Of a stretch of 64,000 nucleotides of DNA, positions 1 through 9,525 are shown piece by piece. The stretch is taken from positions 1-64,000 of the forward strand of contig NZ_JASSZH010000021.1 in the NCBI RefSeq assembly GCF_030271165.1. The letters run 5' to 3'. Source of the DNA: Psychromicrobium xiongbiense. Lineage in GTDB: Bacteria > Actinomycetota > Actinomycetes > Actinomycetales > Micrococcaceae. The position numbers were made by a program, and so were the translations under genes. Position 1 is the first letter of the stretch. Each line of letters starts with the position of its first letter. Under the pieces are notes generated by a model. It worked only from the letters and a program-made list of their open reading frames with translations, did no database searches and had not been told where the DNA came from.

Positions 1-60
1 TATCAACAAACACAAAACACACTATTGAGATCTCAAACAACAGACACATTCAAGTAATTG
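1..60 (-). promoter_or_regulatory. rRNA operon leader (rrn operon lies beyond the window edge)
   Basis: On the minus strand the first 60 bases read TTGTTTGAGATCTCAATAGT (21-40) followed by a GTGTG-rich stretch. This closely resembles the conserved leader box upstream of 16S rRNA in actinobacteria, which has a GAGAACTCAA core. The region is AT-rich compared with the rest of the window. It follows a strong promoter (99-128), so I infer that a leftward rrn operon begins just outside position 1. The 16S gene itself is not visible. Confidence 0.75.
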
Positions 61-98
61 AATTCTTTCCCGAATTCGTTTTCCTCGTTGTATTACTT

Positions 99-128
99 AG
101 CTTATTGCATTCATTTCTTTCGTGTCAA
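99..128 (-). promoter_or_regulatory. Strong sigma-70-type promoter for the leftward rrn operon
   Basis: On the minus strand a perfect -35 TTGACA (123-128) is followed by an 18-nt spacer and a -10 TAAGCT (99-104). Transcription would run leftward into the rrn leader box at 21-40. The consensus -35 and AT-rich surroundings fit an rRNA promoter. It lies about 380 bases downstream of the tyrS stop codon and is separated from tyrS by a hairpin at 373-412. Confidence 0.7.
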
Positions 129-372
129 ATCCGCGTTTCCGAAGAATTTTCACGATGTTCATTCATGCGCCCACACATCATCACCTGATTTTCTCTGACT
201 GCTCAAAAGCACACAGATAGATCACTGAAAGTTAGTGGGTGGTTCCCGCTCCGGTGGCGAGTGCCATGTTCCAGGTCATCTCGACACACCCATCGGCGGG
301 CGACTCAGAAGACATTACACGCTCTTCAGAGTCGGCGCAAGTCCACCGGGCAGACCGCCCCTCAGACGCAGA

Positions 373-412
373 AAACGGCGATTCTGCGTGCAATGACGCG
401 GAATCGCCGTTT
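373..412 (-). terminator. Terminator hairpin downstream of tyrS
   Basis: A perfect 12-bp stem (373-384 with 401-412) encloses a second short GCGT/ACGC stem. On the minus strand it is followed by TTTTC, a weak U-tract. It sits about 100 nt past the tyrS stop and before the rrn promoter, so it probably ends the apt-helD-tyrS transcript. The stretch 130-511 shows no convincing gene. Confidence 0.6.
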
Positions 413-511
413 CCAGAAACAGGCACCTGTTGCCGCTGGGAGGAAAGAACCTCTCATGATCTAGCTCACTTTTCAGCCCTCATAGTGGCCCTCAAAGCAC
501 CATGAGCAAGA

Positions 512-1834
512 TCAGCGAGCGGTCACATCCACCATCGCCATGGTGCGCTTGCCCCTACGCAGCAAGGCGTACCGTCCATGCAGCAGATCCTCTGACGAAA
601 GAACCGCATCCAGCTCAATCACTTTGCGGTTATTGACGTAGGCGCCACCTTCGGTGATGGTGCGTCGCGCTGCAGAGTTGCTGTCCACCAGCCCAGAGGC
701 CACCAGGAGTTCAACCAGCCCCAGAGAGTCCGGGCCAACCTGGGCATGCGGCAGCTCCGCCGTCGCCGCCCGCAGCGTCAGTTCATCAAGATCTTCCAGG
801 GCACCCTGACCGAAAATCGCTGCCGAGGCAGCAATCACTTTCTCCGTCGCCTCAACCCCGTGCACCAGCGAGTTCACCTCCCAGGCCAACGCTTTCTGGG
901 CGGCCCGCTCATGCGGACGCTCCGCCGTCTTGCGTGCCAGCTCCTCGATCTCCGCCTTGCTGCGGAAGGTGAAGACCTTCAGGCGGTCCACCACATCGGC
1001 ATCGGCAGTGTTGAGCCAGAACTGGTAGAACTCGTACGGGCTGGTCATCTCGGGGTTGAGCCAGATCGCGTTCCCTTCGCTCTTCCCGAACTTCGTGCCG
1101 TCCGAGTTGGTGATGAGCGGGGTACCTACGGCATGCACCGGCGAGCCGTTGACCTTGCGGATCAGCTCGGTGCCCGAGGTGAGATTGCCCCACTGGTCCG
1201 AACCGCCGGACTGCAGGGTGCAGCCGTACTGCCGGTTCAGCTCCAGGAAGTCCAGTCCCTGCAGAATCTGGTAGCTGAACTCCGCGTAGGAAATGCCTTC
1301 CTCCGAGTTGAGCCGGCTCGCCACGATGTCTTTCTTGATCATGGTGCCCACCCGGAAGTGCTTGCCGATCTCGCGTAGGAAATCGATGGCGCTCATCGGC
1401 GCGGTCCAGTCAAGGTTGTTGACCATACGGGCAGCGTTCACGCCGTCAAAGGACAGGAAAGGCTGCACCTGGGCCTGGATGCTGGCGACCCATTCGGCCA
1501 CCTGCTCCTTCGTCTGCATGGACCGCTCGGTCGTAGGCCGCGGGTCGCCGATCAGGCCGGTGGAACCACCCACCAGAGCCAACGGCTTGTGGCCAGCCAG
1601 TTGCAGCCGACGCATGAGCAGCAGCTGAACCAGGTGCCCGAGGTGCAGGCTGGCTGCGGTCGGATCAAAGCCACAGTAATAAGTGACGGTCTCCTCGGTC
1701 AGCGCTTTCTCCAGCGCCGCCTGATCGGTGGAAACCTGGATCAGGCCCCTCCAGAGAAGTTCCTGCCAGATATTGGCAAAGGATTCGTCGTTCTGTTGGC
1801 CCTCGAGGAGCTGGGTTCGCGATGCTTCAGACAC
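512..1834 (-). CDS. tyrS: Tyrosyl-tRNA synthetase
   Basis: Class I aminoacyl-tRNA synthetase that charges tRNA-Tyr with tyrosine in the cytoplasm. The class I signature HLGH is at residues 64-67 and the second signature KFGKS at 248-252. The tyrosine-pocket stretch SYQILQGLD and the QSGGSDQWGN loop are present. The last ~65 residues form the S4-like RNA-binding domain of bacterial TyrS. At 440 residues it is near full family length. The start is GTG at 1834, only 12 nt after the helD stop, so the two genes are probably cotranscribed. It is the last gene before the rrn promoter. Confidence 0.97.
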   Translation of the reverse strand: MSEASRTQLLEGQQNDESFANIWQELLWRGLIQVSTDQAALEKALTEETVTYYCGFDPTAASLHLGHLVQLLLMRRLQLAGHKPLALVGGSTGLIGDPRPTTERSMQTKEQVAEWVASIQAQVQPFLSFDGVNAARMVNNLDWTAPMSAIDFLREIGKHFRVGTMIKKDIVASRLNSEEGISYAEFSYQILQGLDFLELNRQYGCTLQSGGSDQWGNLTSGTELIRKVNGSPVHAVGTPLITNSDGTKFGKSEGNAIWLNPEMTSPYEFYQFWLNTADADVVDRLKVFTFRSKAEIEELARKTAERPHERAAQKALAWEVNSLVHGVEATEKVIAASAAIFGQGALEDLDELTLRAATAELPHAQVGPDSLGLVELLVASGLVDSNSAARRTITEGGAYVNNRKVIELDAVLSSEDLLHGRYALLRRGKRTMAMVDVTAR

Positions 1835-1846
1835 CAGTCCAAGGTA

Positions 1847-4108
1847 CTACAGCCCGGCGGGTACGCCCTCGGAGGTGATCAGGCGCAGGCGCTGGGTGGG
1901 ACGAGTCATCGCCACGTAGAGATCCCCCACACGGTCTCCCCGACTCAGCTCCAGCGGTTCCACCAGAATCACGCCGTCGAATTCCAGCCCCTTGGCCTCA
2001 CGGGCGTCGATCACCACAATGTCCTGCTCCAGCGACCCGGCACCGTGCCCGACCCGGGCACCATACACGGCGCGCAATGCCGCAGTGAGCCCTGCCACCC
2101 GCTGTGGGGCGGCAATGATCGCCAGCAGACCGCCGTCGAGTATTCGAAGCTCTTCGGGAACAGCGGCGAGTACGCCCTCAGTCGAGTCGCTGACCTCATC
2201 CACGACGGGCGGCCACTCACCTTCACGAACGGCCTTGGGTGCCGAGATGTCCCGGCCGGCAGCATTGGCCACCCGCACCGCGGCTTCCGCGATCTGCGAG
2301 GGCGTGCGGTAGTTGACGGTCAGCTCCTCCAGGCTCCAGCGGTCCGCAAAATCCGGCTCGAGCGCCTGCGCCCAGGAATGAGCGCCTGCTTCCGAGGAAG
2401 TCTGCGCGATGTCACCGACGATCGTGAAGGACTTGACGGGGCAGCGTCGGGTCAGCAGGCGCCACTGCATGGCGGAGAGTTCCTGGGCTTCGTCGACCAC
2501 TACGTGTCCGAAGGCCCAGTTCCTGTCGGTGACCGCCCGTTCCGCAGGGTTGAGTCGCTCCTCCCCCGCTGCGTTGAAGGCCGCCAGATCCTCTGCGGTG
2601 AGCATGCCGTCGACGCCGGCGTCCGCCATCGACTGGTGCATGTTCTCCAGCGCGTGTTCGGCATTATCCAGATCCCGGCGTCGGCTCGCCTCACGAGCGG
2701 CGGCCTCCGAGGCCTTGCCGCCATCGAGCTCACCCAACAGTTCAGCGGCCTCGTCGAGCAAGGGAACATCCGCCTCAGTCCAACCGGATTCCGGATCTCG
2801 GTAGAGCAGTTCCCGCTCCGCCTCGCTCAGTTGCGGGGCCGCAGCCTCCAGCAGTGCGGGTTTTGCGAAGAGTTCGGTGAGCAGCTTCTCCGGGGTCATC
2901 GGCATCCAGGCCAGGTTCAACGCCACCCGCACGTCGCGGGCGCTCCGCACCTCCTCGGCCAGATAGGACCGATCAGCCGTATTGCCGCCCGCCGATTCCA
3001 GAACTTCCTCGGTGAGCCGCTCGGTGAGCTCGCGGAGCAGGATTTTGACGAAGGTCAACCGCGCCTCATTATGCGGCTTGCCGGTGGCACGGGCCTTGTC
3101 CCGGGCGCGACGGACCTGCCGCGGCGTGAGCACCAGGCGATGCCCTTCGATCTCAAGCACGCGATCCGCCGCCGGGACGCGTTGCCGGTTCGCCACGGCT
3201 GCGGCCACCACCTCGGCCATCACGGCGCGGCCCTTGACCTCCGCAGTCCGGGCTGATTCCCGCGCGGTGGCCCGGATTCCGGGATACAGCCTGCCCAGCG
3301 AGGACATGACCACGCCGGTCTCGCCCAGCGAGGGCAACACCCGCTCGATGTAGTTCATAAAGGACGATGACGGACCGACCAGCAGCACGCCAGCGGACCC
3401 CAGACGCTGGCGGTGCGTGTACAGCAGGTAGGCAGCCCGGTGCAGGGCGACAGCGGTCTTTCCGGTGCCCGGCCCACCCTGGACCACGAGCGCGCCGGAC
3501 AGCGGTGCCCGGACGATCCGGTCCTGTTCGGCCTGGATGGTGCCGACGATATCGGCCATCCGACCGGTGCGTTTGGCGTTGAGCGCTGCAAGCAGTGCCC
3601 CTTCGCCCTGGTGCTCATGCCCTTCCACCAGCAGCTCGGCATCGAGCACTTCATCCTCGATCGCCTTGACCTCACGGCCGGAAAGAATCAGATGACGACG
3701 ACGACGCACGCCGAGCCGCTCAAAAGCGGTCGCCTGATAGAAGGTCCCGGCTTCAGGCGCACGCCAGTCGACCATCAACTGGCGGAGATCATCCGTAGAG
3801 AGCCCGATACGCCCGATGTATCGCTGCTCCCCCGAGTCGAGATCGAGCCGGCCGAAGACGAGCCGGTCATCCACCCCGTTCAACTGGGCCAGGCGGTCTT
3901 CATAGAGGCTCGCAAAGGCATCACGTTCGGAACGGTTCTGGTGCGATCCCACCGAGCCATCGCGGCGCACGCTGGCCAGTTGCTGGAGCTTTTCCTCACG
4001 CAGTTCATCCAGCCGGGCATACAGCCCTGCGACGTAGTCACGCTCATGCGCAAGCTCCTCCAAGCCGTGGTGCACCCGCTCAGAATGGGCTACTTCTACT
4101 TCAGACAT
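1847..4108 (-). CDS. helD: HelD-type UvrD/Rep-like ATPase (RNA polymerase recycling factor)
   Basis: Superfamily 1 helicase-like ATPase of about 753 residues, close to mycobacterial HelD. That protein binds RNA polymerase, removes nucleic acid from stalled complexes and in some species confers rifampicin tolerance. The N-terminal ~100 residues are helical and charged, as expected for the HelD arm that enters the secondary channel. Walker A GGPGTGKT is at 211-218 and Walker B VVVDEAQ near 530. I chose ATG at 4108 because GGAAGGG precedes it by about 9 nt; a longer reading would overlap apt. An ATG at 4126 is the alternative. Only 12 nt separate it from tyrS. Confidence 0.88.
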   Translation of the reverse strand: MSEVEVAHSERVHHGLEELAHERDYVAGLYARLDELREEKLQQLASVRRDGSVGSHQNRSERDAFASLYEDRLAQLNGVDDRLVFGRLDLDSGEQRYIGRIGLSTDDLRQLMVDWRAPEAGTFYQATAFERLGVRRRRHLILSGREVKAIEDEVLDAELLVEGHEHQGEGALLAALNAKRTGRMADIVGTIQAEQDRIVRAPLSGALVVQGGPGTGKTAVALHRAAYLLYTHRQRLGSAGVLLVGPSSSFMNYIERVLPSLGETGVVMSSLGRLYPGIRATARESARTAEVKGRAVMAEVVAAAVANRQRVPAADRVLEIEGHRLVLTPRQVRRARDKARATGKPHNEARLTFVKILLRELTERLTEEVLESAGGNTADRSYLAEEVRSARDVRVALNLAWMPMTPEKLLTELFAKPALLEAAAPQLSEAERELLYRDPESGWTEADVPLLDEAAELLGELDGGKASEAAAREASRRRDLDNAEHALENMHQSMADAGVDGMLTAEDLAAFNAAGEERLNPAERAVTDRNWAFGHVVVDEAQELSAMQWRLLTRRCPVKSFTIVGDIAQTSSEAGAHSWAQALEPDFADRWSLEELTVNYRTPSQIAEAAVRVANAAGRDISAPKAVREGEWPPVVDEVSDSTEGVLAAVPEELRILDGGLLAIIAAPQRVAGLTAALRAVYGARVGHGAGSLEQDIVVIDAREAKGLEFDGVILVEPLELSRGDRVGDLYVAMTRPTQRLRLITSEGVPAGL

Positions 4109-4190
4109 CCGCACGATCCCTTCCATGAGAAAAGCAGACCGTCCATGATACTCGCATGTGCGTGAACACCGGGTAAACCCGAGTAATGAG

Positions 4191-4796
4191 CTACAACCGG
4201 ACCAGGGAATGCACCTGTTCACCGGGCAGTGCGTCGCGGCCGTGCAGCTCTTCCAGTTCCAGAACGACGCCCAGGCCGACCACCTCGACCTCCGCACGGG
4301 CCAGCAGCCTGCGAGCCGCAGAGAGCGTCCCACCGGTGGCCAGGACGTCATCGAGAATCACCACCCGGGATCCGGGAGCAAGATCGTCGCGATGCAGTTC
4401 CAGAGTGCCTGTGCCGTATTCGAGCGCATAGTCCTCCGCGTAGACCTCGCGGGGCAGCTTTCCGGGCTTGCGGATAGTCACCACTCCGGTGCCGCTGAAG
4501 GCCGCAGCAGCGGCGGCGAGCAGGAAGCCCCTGGCCTCCACACCCACCACGGCATCGAAGGGTTCCGGGAAGGACGCCACCAGTGCCTCGACCACCCGAT
4601 GAAAGGCGGGACCGTCGGCAAAGACCGGAGTGAGGTCACGGAACACGATCCCCGGCTTCGGGTAGTCCGGGATCACCGCACAGAGGCCAAGAATCAGGTC
4701 ACGGACGTCACTCTCCACAGGTTCATTCACGATTCCTGAGGCTACCGCATCTGCGGCAGGCAAGGGGCTCGGTGCGCCGTATCCTCGCGGAATCAT
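4191..4796 (-). CDS. apt: Adenine phosphoribosyltransferase
   Basis: Salvages adenine to AMP using PRPP in the cytosol. The PRPP-binding signature VVILDDVLATGGT is at residues 145-157, and the type I PRTase core (FRDLTPVF, GVEARGF, RKPGKLP) is intact. At 201 residues it is slightly longer than E. coli Apt because of a ~20-residue N-terminal extension. The start ATG at 4796 has GGGAGAGG about 8 nt upstream. In actinobacteria apt often sits near relA and secDF, but here it heads an apt-helD-tyrS run, with 82 nt between its stop and the helD start. Confidence 0.95.
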   Translation of the reverse strand: MIPRGYGAPSPLPAADAVASGIVNEPVESDVRDLILGLCAVIPDYPKPGIVFRDLTPVFADGPAFHRVVEALVASFPEPFDAVVGVEARGFLLAAAAAAFSGTGVVTIRKPGKLPREVYAEDYALEYGTGTLELHRDDLAPGSRVVILDDVLATGGTLSAARRLLARAEVEVVGLGVVLELEELHGRDALPGEQVHSLVRL

Positions 4797-4904
4797 GACA
4801 AAAACCTCTCCCCTGAACGGGGCAAATGCGCTATGTTTGAGGCCTACCGATCAGCGGTCACCCGGTCGGCACACTCGCCCCCCCTGAGTCTGGAGAATAC
4901 TTCA

Positions 4905-5168
4905 ATGAAAAAGCTCACCAAGGCCGCACACCGAGTCACCGTACTCGGCGCCGGGATTGCCCTGCTCGGTGTCAGCCTCTTTGTCGCCAGCCCTGCGCAG
5001 GCAGGGTCCGCCGTCTGCGGTCAGACCTCAATGGGTACGACCACGACCAGCAGCACGGAAACCGATCCGATGTGTGGCGCCGGAGGCCCCGGAAGCGAAC
5101 CCCCGTTCTACGGCTGCCCGGTGCGCGATTACAGCACCTGGTACATCCCCAGCTACTGGTGCCCGTAA
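4905..5168 (+). CDS. Small secreted cysteine-containing protein, function unknown
   Basis: An 87-residue protein that I do not recognise. Residues 1-33 form a clear Sec signal peptide: MKKLTK, a hydrophobic core [11 protein letters not shown], and an AQA cleavage site. The mature part (~54 residues) is rich in Thr, Ser, Gly, Pro and Tyr and has four cysteines (VCG, MCG, GCP, WCP), suggesting two disulfides. It ends ...YIPSYWCP. The start ATG at 4905 has GGAG 9 nt upstream. Its last 16 bases overlap the 3' end of convergent mpg. The signal peptide and ribosome binding site support a real gene; the role is open. Confidence 0.7.
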   Translation: MKKLTKAAHRVTVLGAGIALLGVSLFVASPAQAGSAVCGQTSMGTTTTSSTETDPMCGAGGPGSEPPFYGCPVRDYSTWYIPSYWCP

Positions 5169-5848
5169 GTCCGCCCCGGCACATAGCGTGACACCGTGGG
5201 ATCGCCAGCGATCCAGAAGCGCCAGGGGTAGCTCAGCGAGCCACCTGCTCCGCTGACTCCCACGCGGGGCCCGGACGCCAGCTGCTCCGCCGCGAGCCGG
5301 GGCTGAAGTTCCAGACTCACCGTGAGGTTGGCGTCGTCCGGGAGCGTGGGCACGCCACCACGGGACAGGCCCGAACCGGGCAGGCCCATTCCCCGCAGCG
5401 GCAGGCCGTTGGCGTTCCGGGCCAGTCCCAGGGCGCTGGCAAGCCGCGCCGGTCCGGAGGCGAGTTCCTTGGCCTTACGCGCCGCCGGGCGTCGACGGTG
5501 AGCCGTTTCCAGCCCCTCCACCACCTCGCCCGCGCGCAGTAACACCGCGGAGGAGGTCCCTTCTGGCGCACACACGACGTTTGCACACCAGTGCATGCCA
5601 TAGGTGAAATAGCAGTACAGGTGCCCGGGCGCGCCGAACATGACCGACGTCCGCGGCGTCCGGCCCCGATAGCTGTGCGAGCCGGGATCCGGTGCAGCAG
5701 AATCGTGGGGCCCTTGGTATGCCTCCACCTCCGTCAGACGCACCGTGACCCGCTGCCCGTCCGCGGTCACCGAGGTCAGCAGGGCACCCAGCAACCGGGG
5801 CGCCACCGTGACGCTGTCCTGGCGCAGTAACTCTCCCAGATCCGTCAT
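5153..5848 (-). CDS. mpg: 3-methyladenine DNA glycosylase (AAG/MPG family)
   Basis: Monofunctional DNA glycosylase that removes alkylated purines in base excision repair. The family core TEVEAYQG (39-46) holds the probable catalytic Glu42 and the base-flipping Tyr44. It is followed by the family motifs [13 protein letters not shown] and [10 protein letters not shown]. At 231 residues it is a normal size. I chose ATG 5848 because AGGAAGGG lies just upstream; the frame stays open further but that part would overlap the divergent ada gene. It shares a ~78-bp divergent promoter region with ada-ogt, forming an alkylation-repair island. Confidence 0.93.
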   Translation of the reverse strand: MTDLGELLRQDSVTVAPRLLGALLTSVTADGQRVTVRLTEVEAYQGPHDSAAPDPGSHSYRGRTPRTSVMFGAPGHLYCYFTYGMHWCANVVCAPEGTSSAVLLRAGEVVEGLETAHRRRPAARKAKELASGPARLASALGLARNANGLPLRGMGLPGSGLSRGGVPTLPDDANLTVSLELQPRLAAEQLASGPRVGVSGAGGSLSYPWRFWIAGDPTVSRYVPGRTYGHQ

Positions 5849-5893
5849 CAGGCCCTTCCTGGACGCCCTACGGCCATGTCCGATTTTCGCTAG

Positions 5894-5919
5894 ATCCTGT
5901 CGGTCCCAGCTGACAGGAT
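5894..5919. promoter_or_regulatory. Perfect inverted repeat in the mpg/ada divergent promoter
   Basis: ATCCTGTC (5894-5901) and GACAGGAT (5912-5919) are exact inverted repeats with a 10-nt spacer. The right arm covers the likely ada ribosome binding site and abuts the start codon. It could be an operator, for example for Ada itself, or an RNA hairpin that hides the ribosome binding site. The whole divergent gap is only about 78 bp, so one site could control both directions. Confidence 0.45.
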
Positions 5920-5926
5920 GGTGGCT

Positions 5927-7555
5927 ATGGACTTCGAACAGTGCTACCGAGCCATCGATTCGCGGGATGCGCGTTTCGACGGACAGTTTGTGACGGCGGT
6001 GAGCAGCACCCGCATCTACTGCCGCCCGTCCTGCCCGGCCCGCACACCACGGCGATCGAACGTCACCTTCTACGCCACCAGCGCCGCGGCCCACGAGGCA
6101 GGATACCGCGCCTGCAAGCGCTGCCTGCCGGAGGCTGTTCCCGGTACCCCGCAATGGAACGTCCGGTCCGATGTCGCCGCCCGGGCCATGCGGCTGATTA
6201 TCGACGGCACGGTGGAGCGTGGCGGTGTGGACCTGCTGGCCCGGCGGCTCGGTTACTCCTCACGGCAGCTCAACCGGATCCTGGTGGCGGAGCTGGGAGC
6301 CGGTCCGCTCGCGCTGGCCAGGGCGTCCCGGGCGCAGACCGCCCGCACACTGCTCACCTCCACCACCCTGCCGATTGCCGATGTCGCCTTTGCCTCCGGC
6401 TTCGCATCGATCCGGCAGTTCAACGAGACGGTCTCACAGATCTTCGATCTCACGCCCAGCCAGCTGAGGGCCACGGCCCGTACGGCGAAGGCCCACACCG
6501 TGGATCGTGCGCCCACCGGGACCATTGGCAGCACGCTGACGCTGAAACTGCCCCTACGACCGCCCTACGATCCGGGAATCTTCGGGTTTCTGGCAGCCCG
6601 GGCAGTGGACGGCGTGGAACGGGCTGGGGAGCACAGCTACAGCCGCACCCTGTCGCTGGCCCACGGACCGGCTGCGTTCACGGTCAGCATTCCAGCGAGC
6701 CTGCAGCACCTTCCGCAGCTGGAACAGGCCCAGGCCATCACTGCCCTTGACCTCACGTCCACGGTCAGCGATCTGCGGGACCTGCCCAGCCTGCTGGCAC
6801 GCACCCGGAGGCTCTTTGACCTCGATGCCGATCCCGTCGCCATCGATCGCGGCCTCGGGATACCTCTGGCCGAGGCCACCGCCCGGATTCCGGGTCTGCG
6901 CGTCCCGGGTGCCGTGGATGGCACGGAAATGCTGCTCCGAGCCATGATCGGCCAACAGATCACCGTCGTGGCGGCACGCACCATGCTCCACCAGATCGCC
7001 ACCCTGGGCGACGCTTATCCAGCAGTGACCCCACTGCCGCCAGCCAGCGCAGCGGCCGAACAGCCGACGGACAACATCGAGCGTCCGGATACGCCGCCGC
7101 TCAGCAGGCTCTTCCCGACAGCTGCTCAGATCGCCGACCACGCGGAACCGATGCTGCGTGGACCGGCCCGGCGTCGTGAGTCAATTCTGAACGTCATGCG
7201 TCTGCTGGCCGCCGGTGCTGAAAGCCCGGACGCAGGCCGGTCGGAAGGCGAGGGCGCCCTGGTCTTCGGCGTCCAGGATGACAGGGCTTCACTGGAGGCT
7301 TCGCTGGTGCCTCTGCCCGGCATCGGCCCCTGGACCGTGGGCTACCTGGCGATGCGGCTTCTGGGCGATCCGGATGTCTTCCTGGCCAACGACGTCGCCG
7401 TGAAAACCGGGATGGCCGCTCTGGGTGTCCTCCCCGAGGCCGTCGCCGATCTGGCCCCCTGGCGTTCCTACGCCACCGCACATTTCTGGCGTGCAGCATC
7501 CCTGCGCACCTCAGCACGCACCACTGCTCAACGCTCCCGGAAGGACCTCTCATGA
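5927..7555 (+). CDS. alkA: Ada-AlkA fusion: methylphosphotriester sensor/activator with DNA-3-methyladenine glycosylase II
   Basis: Three fused parts. Residues ~1-75 are the Ada metal-binding domain with four zinc cysteines (C32, C36, C63, C66), which takes methyl groups from phosphotriesters. Residues ~80-180 are an AraC-type helix-turn-helix activator. Residues ~190-540 are an AlkA glycosylase with an N-terminal AlkA domain and a helix-hairpin-helix GPD core ([15 protein letters not shown]). The protein would sense methylation damage, activate the alkylation response and excise 3-methyladenine. Start choice between ATG 5918 and ATG 5927 is uncertain; AGGA spacing favours 5927. The stop overlaps ogt by 4 nt. 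Confidence 0.92.
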   Translation: MDFEQCYRAIDSRDARFDGQFVTAVSSTRIYCRPSCPARTPRRSNVTFYATSAAAHEAGYRACKRCLPEAVPGTPQWNVRSDVAARAMRLIIDGTVERGGVDLLARRLGYSSRQLNRILVAELGAGPLALARASRAQTARTLLTSTTLPIADVAFASGFASIRQFNETVSQIFDLTPSQLRATARTAKAHTVDRAPTGTIGSTLTLKLPLRPPYDPGIFGFLAARAVDGVERAGEHSYSRTLSLAHGPAAFTVSIPASLQHLPQLEQAQAITALDLTSTVSDLRDLPSLLARTRRLFDLDADPVAIDRGLGIPLAEATARIPGLRVPGAVDGTEMLLRAMIGQQITVVAARTMLHQIATLGDAYPAVTPLPPASAAAEQPTDNIERPDTPPLSRLFPTAAQIADHAEPMLRGPARRRESILNVMRLLAAGAESPDAGRSEGEGALVFGVQDDRASLEASLVPLPGIGPWTVGYLAMRLLGDPDVFLANDVAVKTGMAALGVLPEAVADLAPWRSYATAHFWRAASLRTSARTTAQRSRKDLS

Positions 7556-8151
7556 ACTCCACCCTTTTCACCGTCACCACCCCCGACGGTCCGTTCACGG
7601 TGATTTCGACACTCACCGAACCGCGCGAAGCACAGCCGGCAGGGACTGAACCGACATCCAGTGTCCTGGCCTCCGGTTGGACTGCTGATCCTTCTGAGCT
7701 GATCGGCCAGATCCATCCGACCCTGCGTGCCCGCTTTGCCCCCGAGTCGGCTCAGCGCCTTGACAGCACCCTGACGAAGGCGCCGGATCAGGCCGGACTG
7801 CGCGCGATTCGTGAGGCTATCGAGGCGTTCTACGCCGATGACTTCGAGCCGATCCGCCGCGTCCCGGTGCTGCAGCATTCCGGGGAATTCCGCACTCACG
7901 CCTGGGACGTGCTGCGGACCGTGGCGCCCGGCCATCCGGTCACCTACAGCGAATATGCGCTGCTGGCGGGTCGGCCCGCGGCGGTCCGGGCCGCAGCAGG
8001 GGCCTGCGCGCTGAATGCGGCCGCACTGTTCGTCCCGTGCCACCGCGTGGTGAGGCTCGATGGCGGCCTGGGCGGCTTCCGCTGGGGTGTTCCGGTGAAG
8101 GAGAGCCTCCTGGCGCGAGAGGCCCGGGCAGCCGGCCTGTCGATGCTCTGA
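7552..8151 (+). CDS. ogt: Methylated-DNA--[protein]-cysteine S-methyltransferase
   Basis: Suicide repair enzyme that transfers the methyl group from O6-methylguanine to its own cysteine. The active-site motif VPCHRVV has the acceptor Cys at residue 163. The flanking family elements ([21 protein letters not shown], then [18 protein letters not shown]) are intact. At 199 residues it is slightly long because of an insertion near residues 20-50. It overlaps ada-alkA by ATGA, so translation is probably coupled, and the pair with divergent mpg gives direct reversal plus excision of alkylated bases. Confidence 0.93.
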   Translation: MNSTLFTVTTPDGPFTVISTLTEPREAQPAGTEPTSSVLASGWTADPSELIGQIHPTLRARFAPESAQRLDSTLTKAPDQAGLRAIREAIEAFYADDFEPIRRVPVLQHSGEFRTHAWDVLRTVAPGHPVTYSEYALLAGRPAAVRAAAGACALNAAALFVPCHRVVRLDGGLGGFRWGVPVKESLLAREARAAGLSML

Positions 8152-8166
8152 GGCCAGCCGGTTCCC

Positions 8167-9525
8167 TCAGTGATTCGCGATCTGGCGAAGTAGCGCCCCA
8201 TAGAAGCCGATGCCCTCGAGATAGCTGCTCACGGGGATGCGTTCGTTCACTCCGTGGATCGTGGCCCTCAGCTGCCCGTTCATCCGGAACGGCGCAAAGC
8301 GGTACACCGCGTCACAGCGGGCGGCGAAGTACCGGGAATCGGTGGCTCCCATCATCAGGTATGGTGCCTGTGGAACGCCGGGGAACGCCTCGGCGATCGC
8401 CCGGCTCAGGGCCGTATGCGGTGCATGATCGGTCCGCGAAGTCAGTGACGGCCCACCCCCGGCGATCTTCCGCACGGCGACCGCCGGGTCGCGGATCACG
8501 CGCTTCAATCGCTCCAGGACGCCATCCACCGTCTCCCCAGGGGCAATCCGGATATTGACGCCCGCGGTGGCCGTGGAAGCCAGCACATTGGCACCCTGGC
8601 TGCCTCGCAGGGTGGTGGTGACCGCGGTCGTTCGCACCAGGGCGTTCGTTTCCGGCGAGAGCCGCGTCAGCAGGGCGGTAAGTGGTTTCTCCATCAGACC
8701 CTCCCGGCTCAGCAGAGCACCCAGCGGCCTCGCTATCCGCTCCTCGCTGATCAGCGGAGCCAGGGCGGTCAGCATCTGCCGGACCGCCTGAGGCAACCGC
8801 GCCGGGAAGGGATGTTTTTCCAGCCGGAGGATGGCTCGGGCCAGCCGGGCCGTGGCACCCCAGCGCGCAGGCATCGAGGAATGCCCACCCGGCATGTGCA
8901 CCGAGAGCTCGACATCCAGTGTGCCCTTCTCGGCAATGCCCACCATGGCAATGGGCTGGCTGACCCCGGGGAAGGCCTCCGAGACGACTGCCCCGCCCTC
9001 ATCCAGGACCAGCCAGGGTCGGACGCCGCGCTCGGCCAGCAACTCCGCCGCACGACGGGCGCTGGAGCCGTGCGTCTCCTCATTGTTGCCGAAGCTCAGA
9101 TAGACATCGTGGGCCGGAACGAATCCCTCGCCCAGCGCCGCCTCCACCGCTTCGAGAATCGCTGCCACGCAGGCCTTGTCGTCGAGAGTTCCGCGGCCCC
9201 AGATGAATTCGCCGTCATCGTGCCCGGAGAACGCAGGGTGCGTCCAGTGATCCTCCGGCAGCACTGGCACCACGTCGTAGTGCGCCATCAGAACCGTGGG
9301 CTGCTCCGGGCGGCGACCCGTCCAGCGGAACAGGAGCCCCTGACCGTTGACCCGCTCCAGGCTCAGGCTCCGATGAACAAGCGGATAGAAGGCCTCGATC
9401 GCCGTGATGAACCGCTCAAAAGCAGCCTGATCCACCAACTCCGGATCCGCACGGGACACGGTGGGAATCTGGATGAGCGCGCTCAGTCGCTCCCTGGGCC
9501 CACCGGGGTGGACCGCTGGTGTCAT
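8167..9525 (-). CDS. M20 family metallopeptidase
   Basis: Zinc-dependent cytosolic amidohydrolase/peptidase of the M20/M25/M40 family, resembling PM20D1 and carboxypeptidase S-like members. The metal-binding and catalytic residues are in MAHYDVVP (H82, D84), GTLDDK (D115/D116) and GNNEETHG (E149/E150). A dimerisation-domain insert follows, with the conserved VHMPGGHSS turn. At 452 residues it is normal length. The exact substrate (acyl-amino acid or dipeptide) cannot be read from sequence. The start GTG/ATG region overlaps the upstream DinB-fold gene by 4 nt, so the two are translationally coupled. Confidence 0.88.
   Translation of the reverse strand: MTPAVHPGGPRERLSALIQIPTVSRADPELVDQAAFERFITAIEAFYPLVHRSLSLERVNGQGLLFRWTGRRPEQPTVLMAHYDVVPVLPEDHWTHPAFSGHDDGEFIWGRGTLDDKACVAAILEAVEAALGEGFVPAHDVYLSFGNNEETHGSSARRAAELLAERGVRPWLVLDEGGAVVSEAFPGVSQPIAMVGIAEKGTLDVELSVHMPGGHSSMPARWGATARLARAILRLEKHPFPARLPQAVRQMLTALAPLISEERIARPLGALLSREGLMEKPLTALLTRLSPETNALVRTTAVTTTLRGSQGANVLASTATAGVNIRIAPGETVDGVLERLKRVIRDPAVAVRKIAGGGPSLTSRTDHAPHTALSRAIAEAFPGVPQAPYLMMGATDSRYFAARCDAVYRFAPFRMNGQLRATIHGVNERIPVSSYLEGIGFYGALLRQIANH

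Noticed and set aside
239..505. Short plus-strand frame between the rrn promoter and tyrS
   Set aside because: No ribosome binding site, and it runs across the tyrS terminator hairpin.
1589..3256. A 555-codon plus-strand frame opposite helD/tyrS
   Set aside because: It lies antisense to two well-supported genes with intact motifs; high-GC third-position bias opens such frames.
4109..4190. A rifampicin-associated element upstream of helD
   Set aside because: I looked for the inverted repeat known in front of some actinobacterial helicase-like genes and found none.
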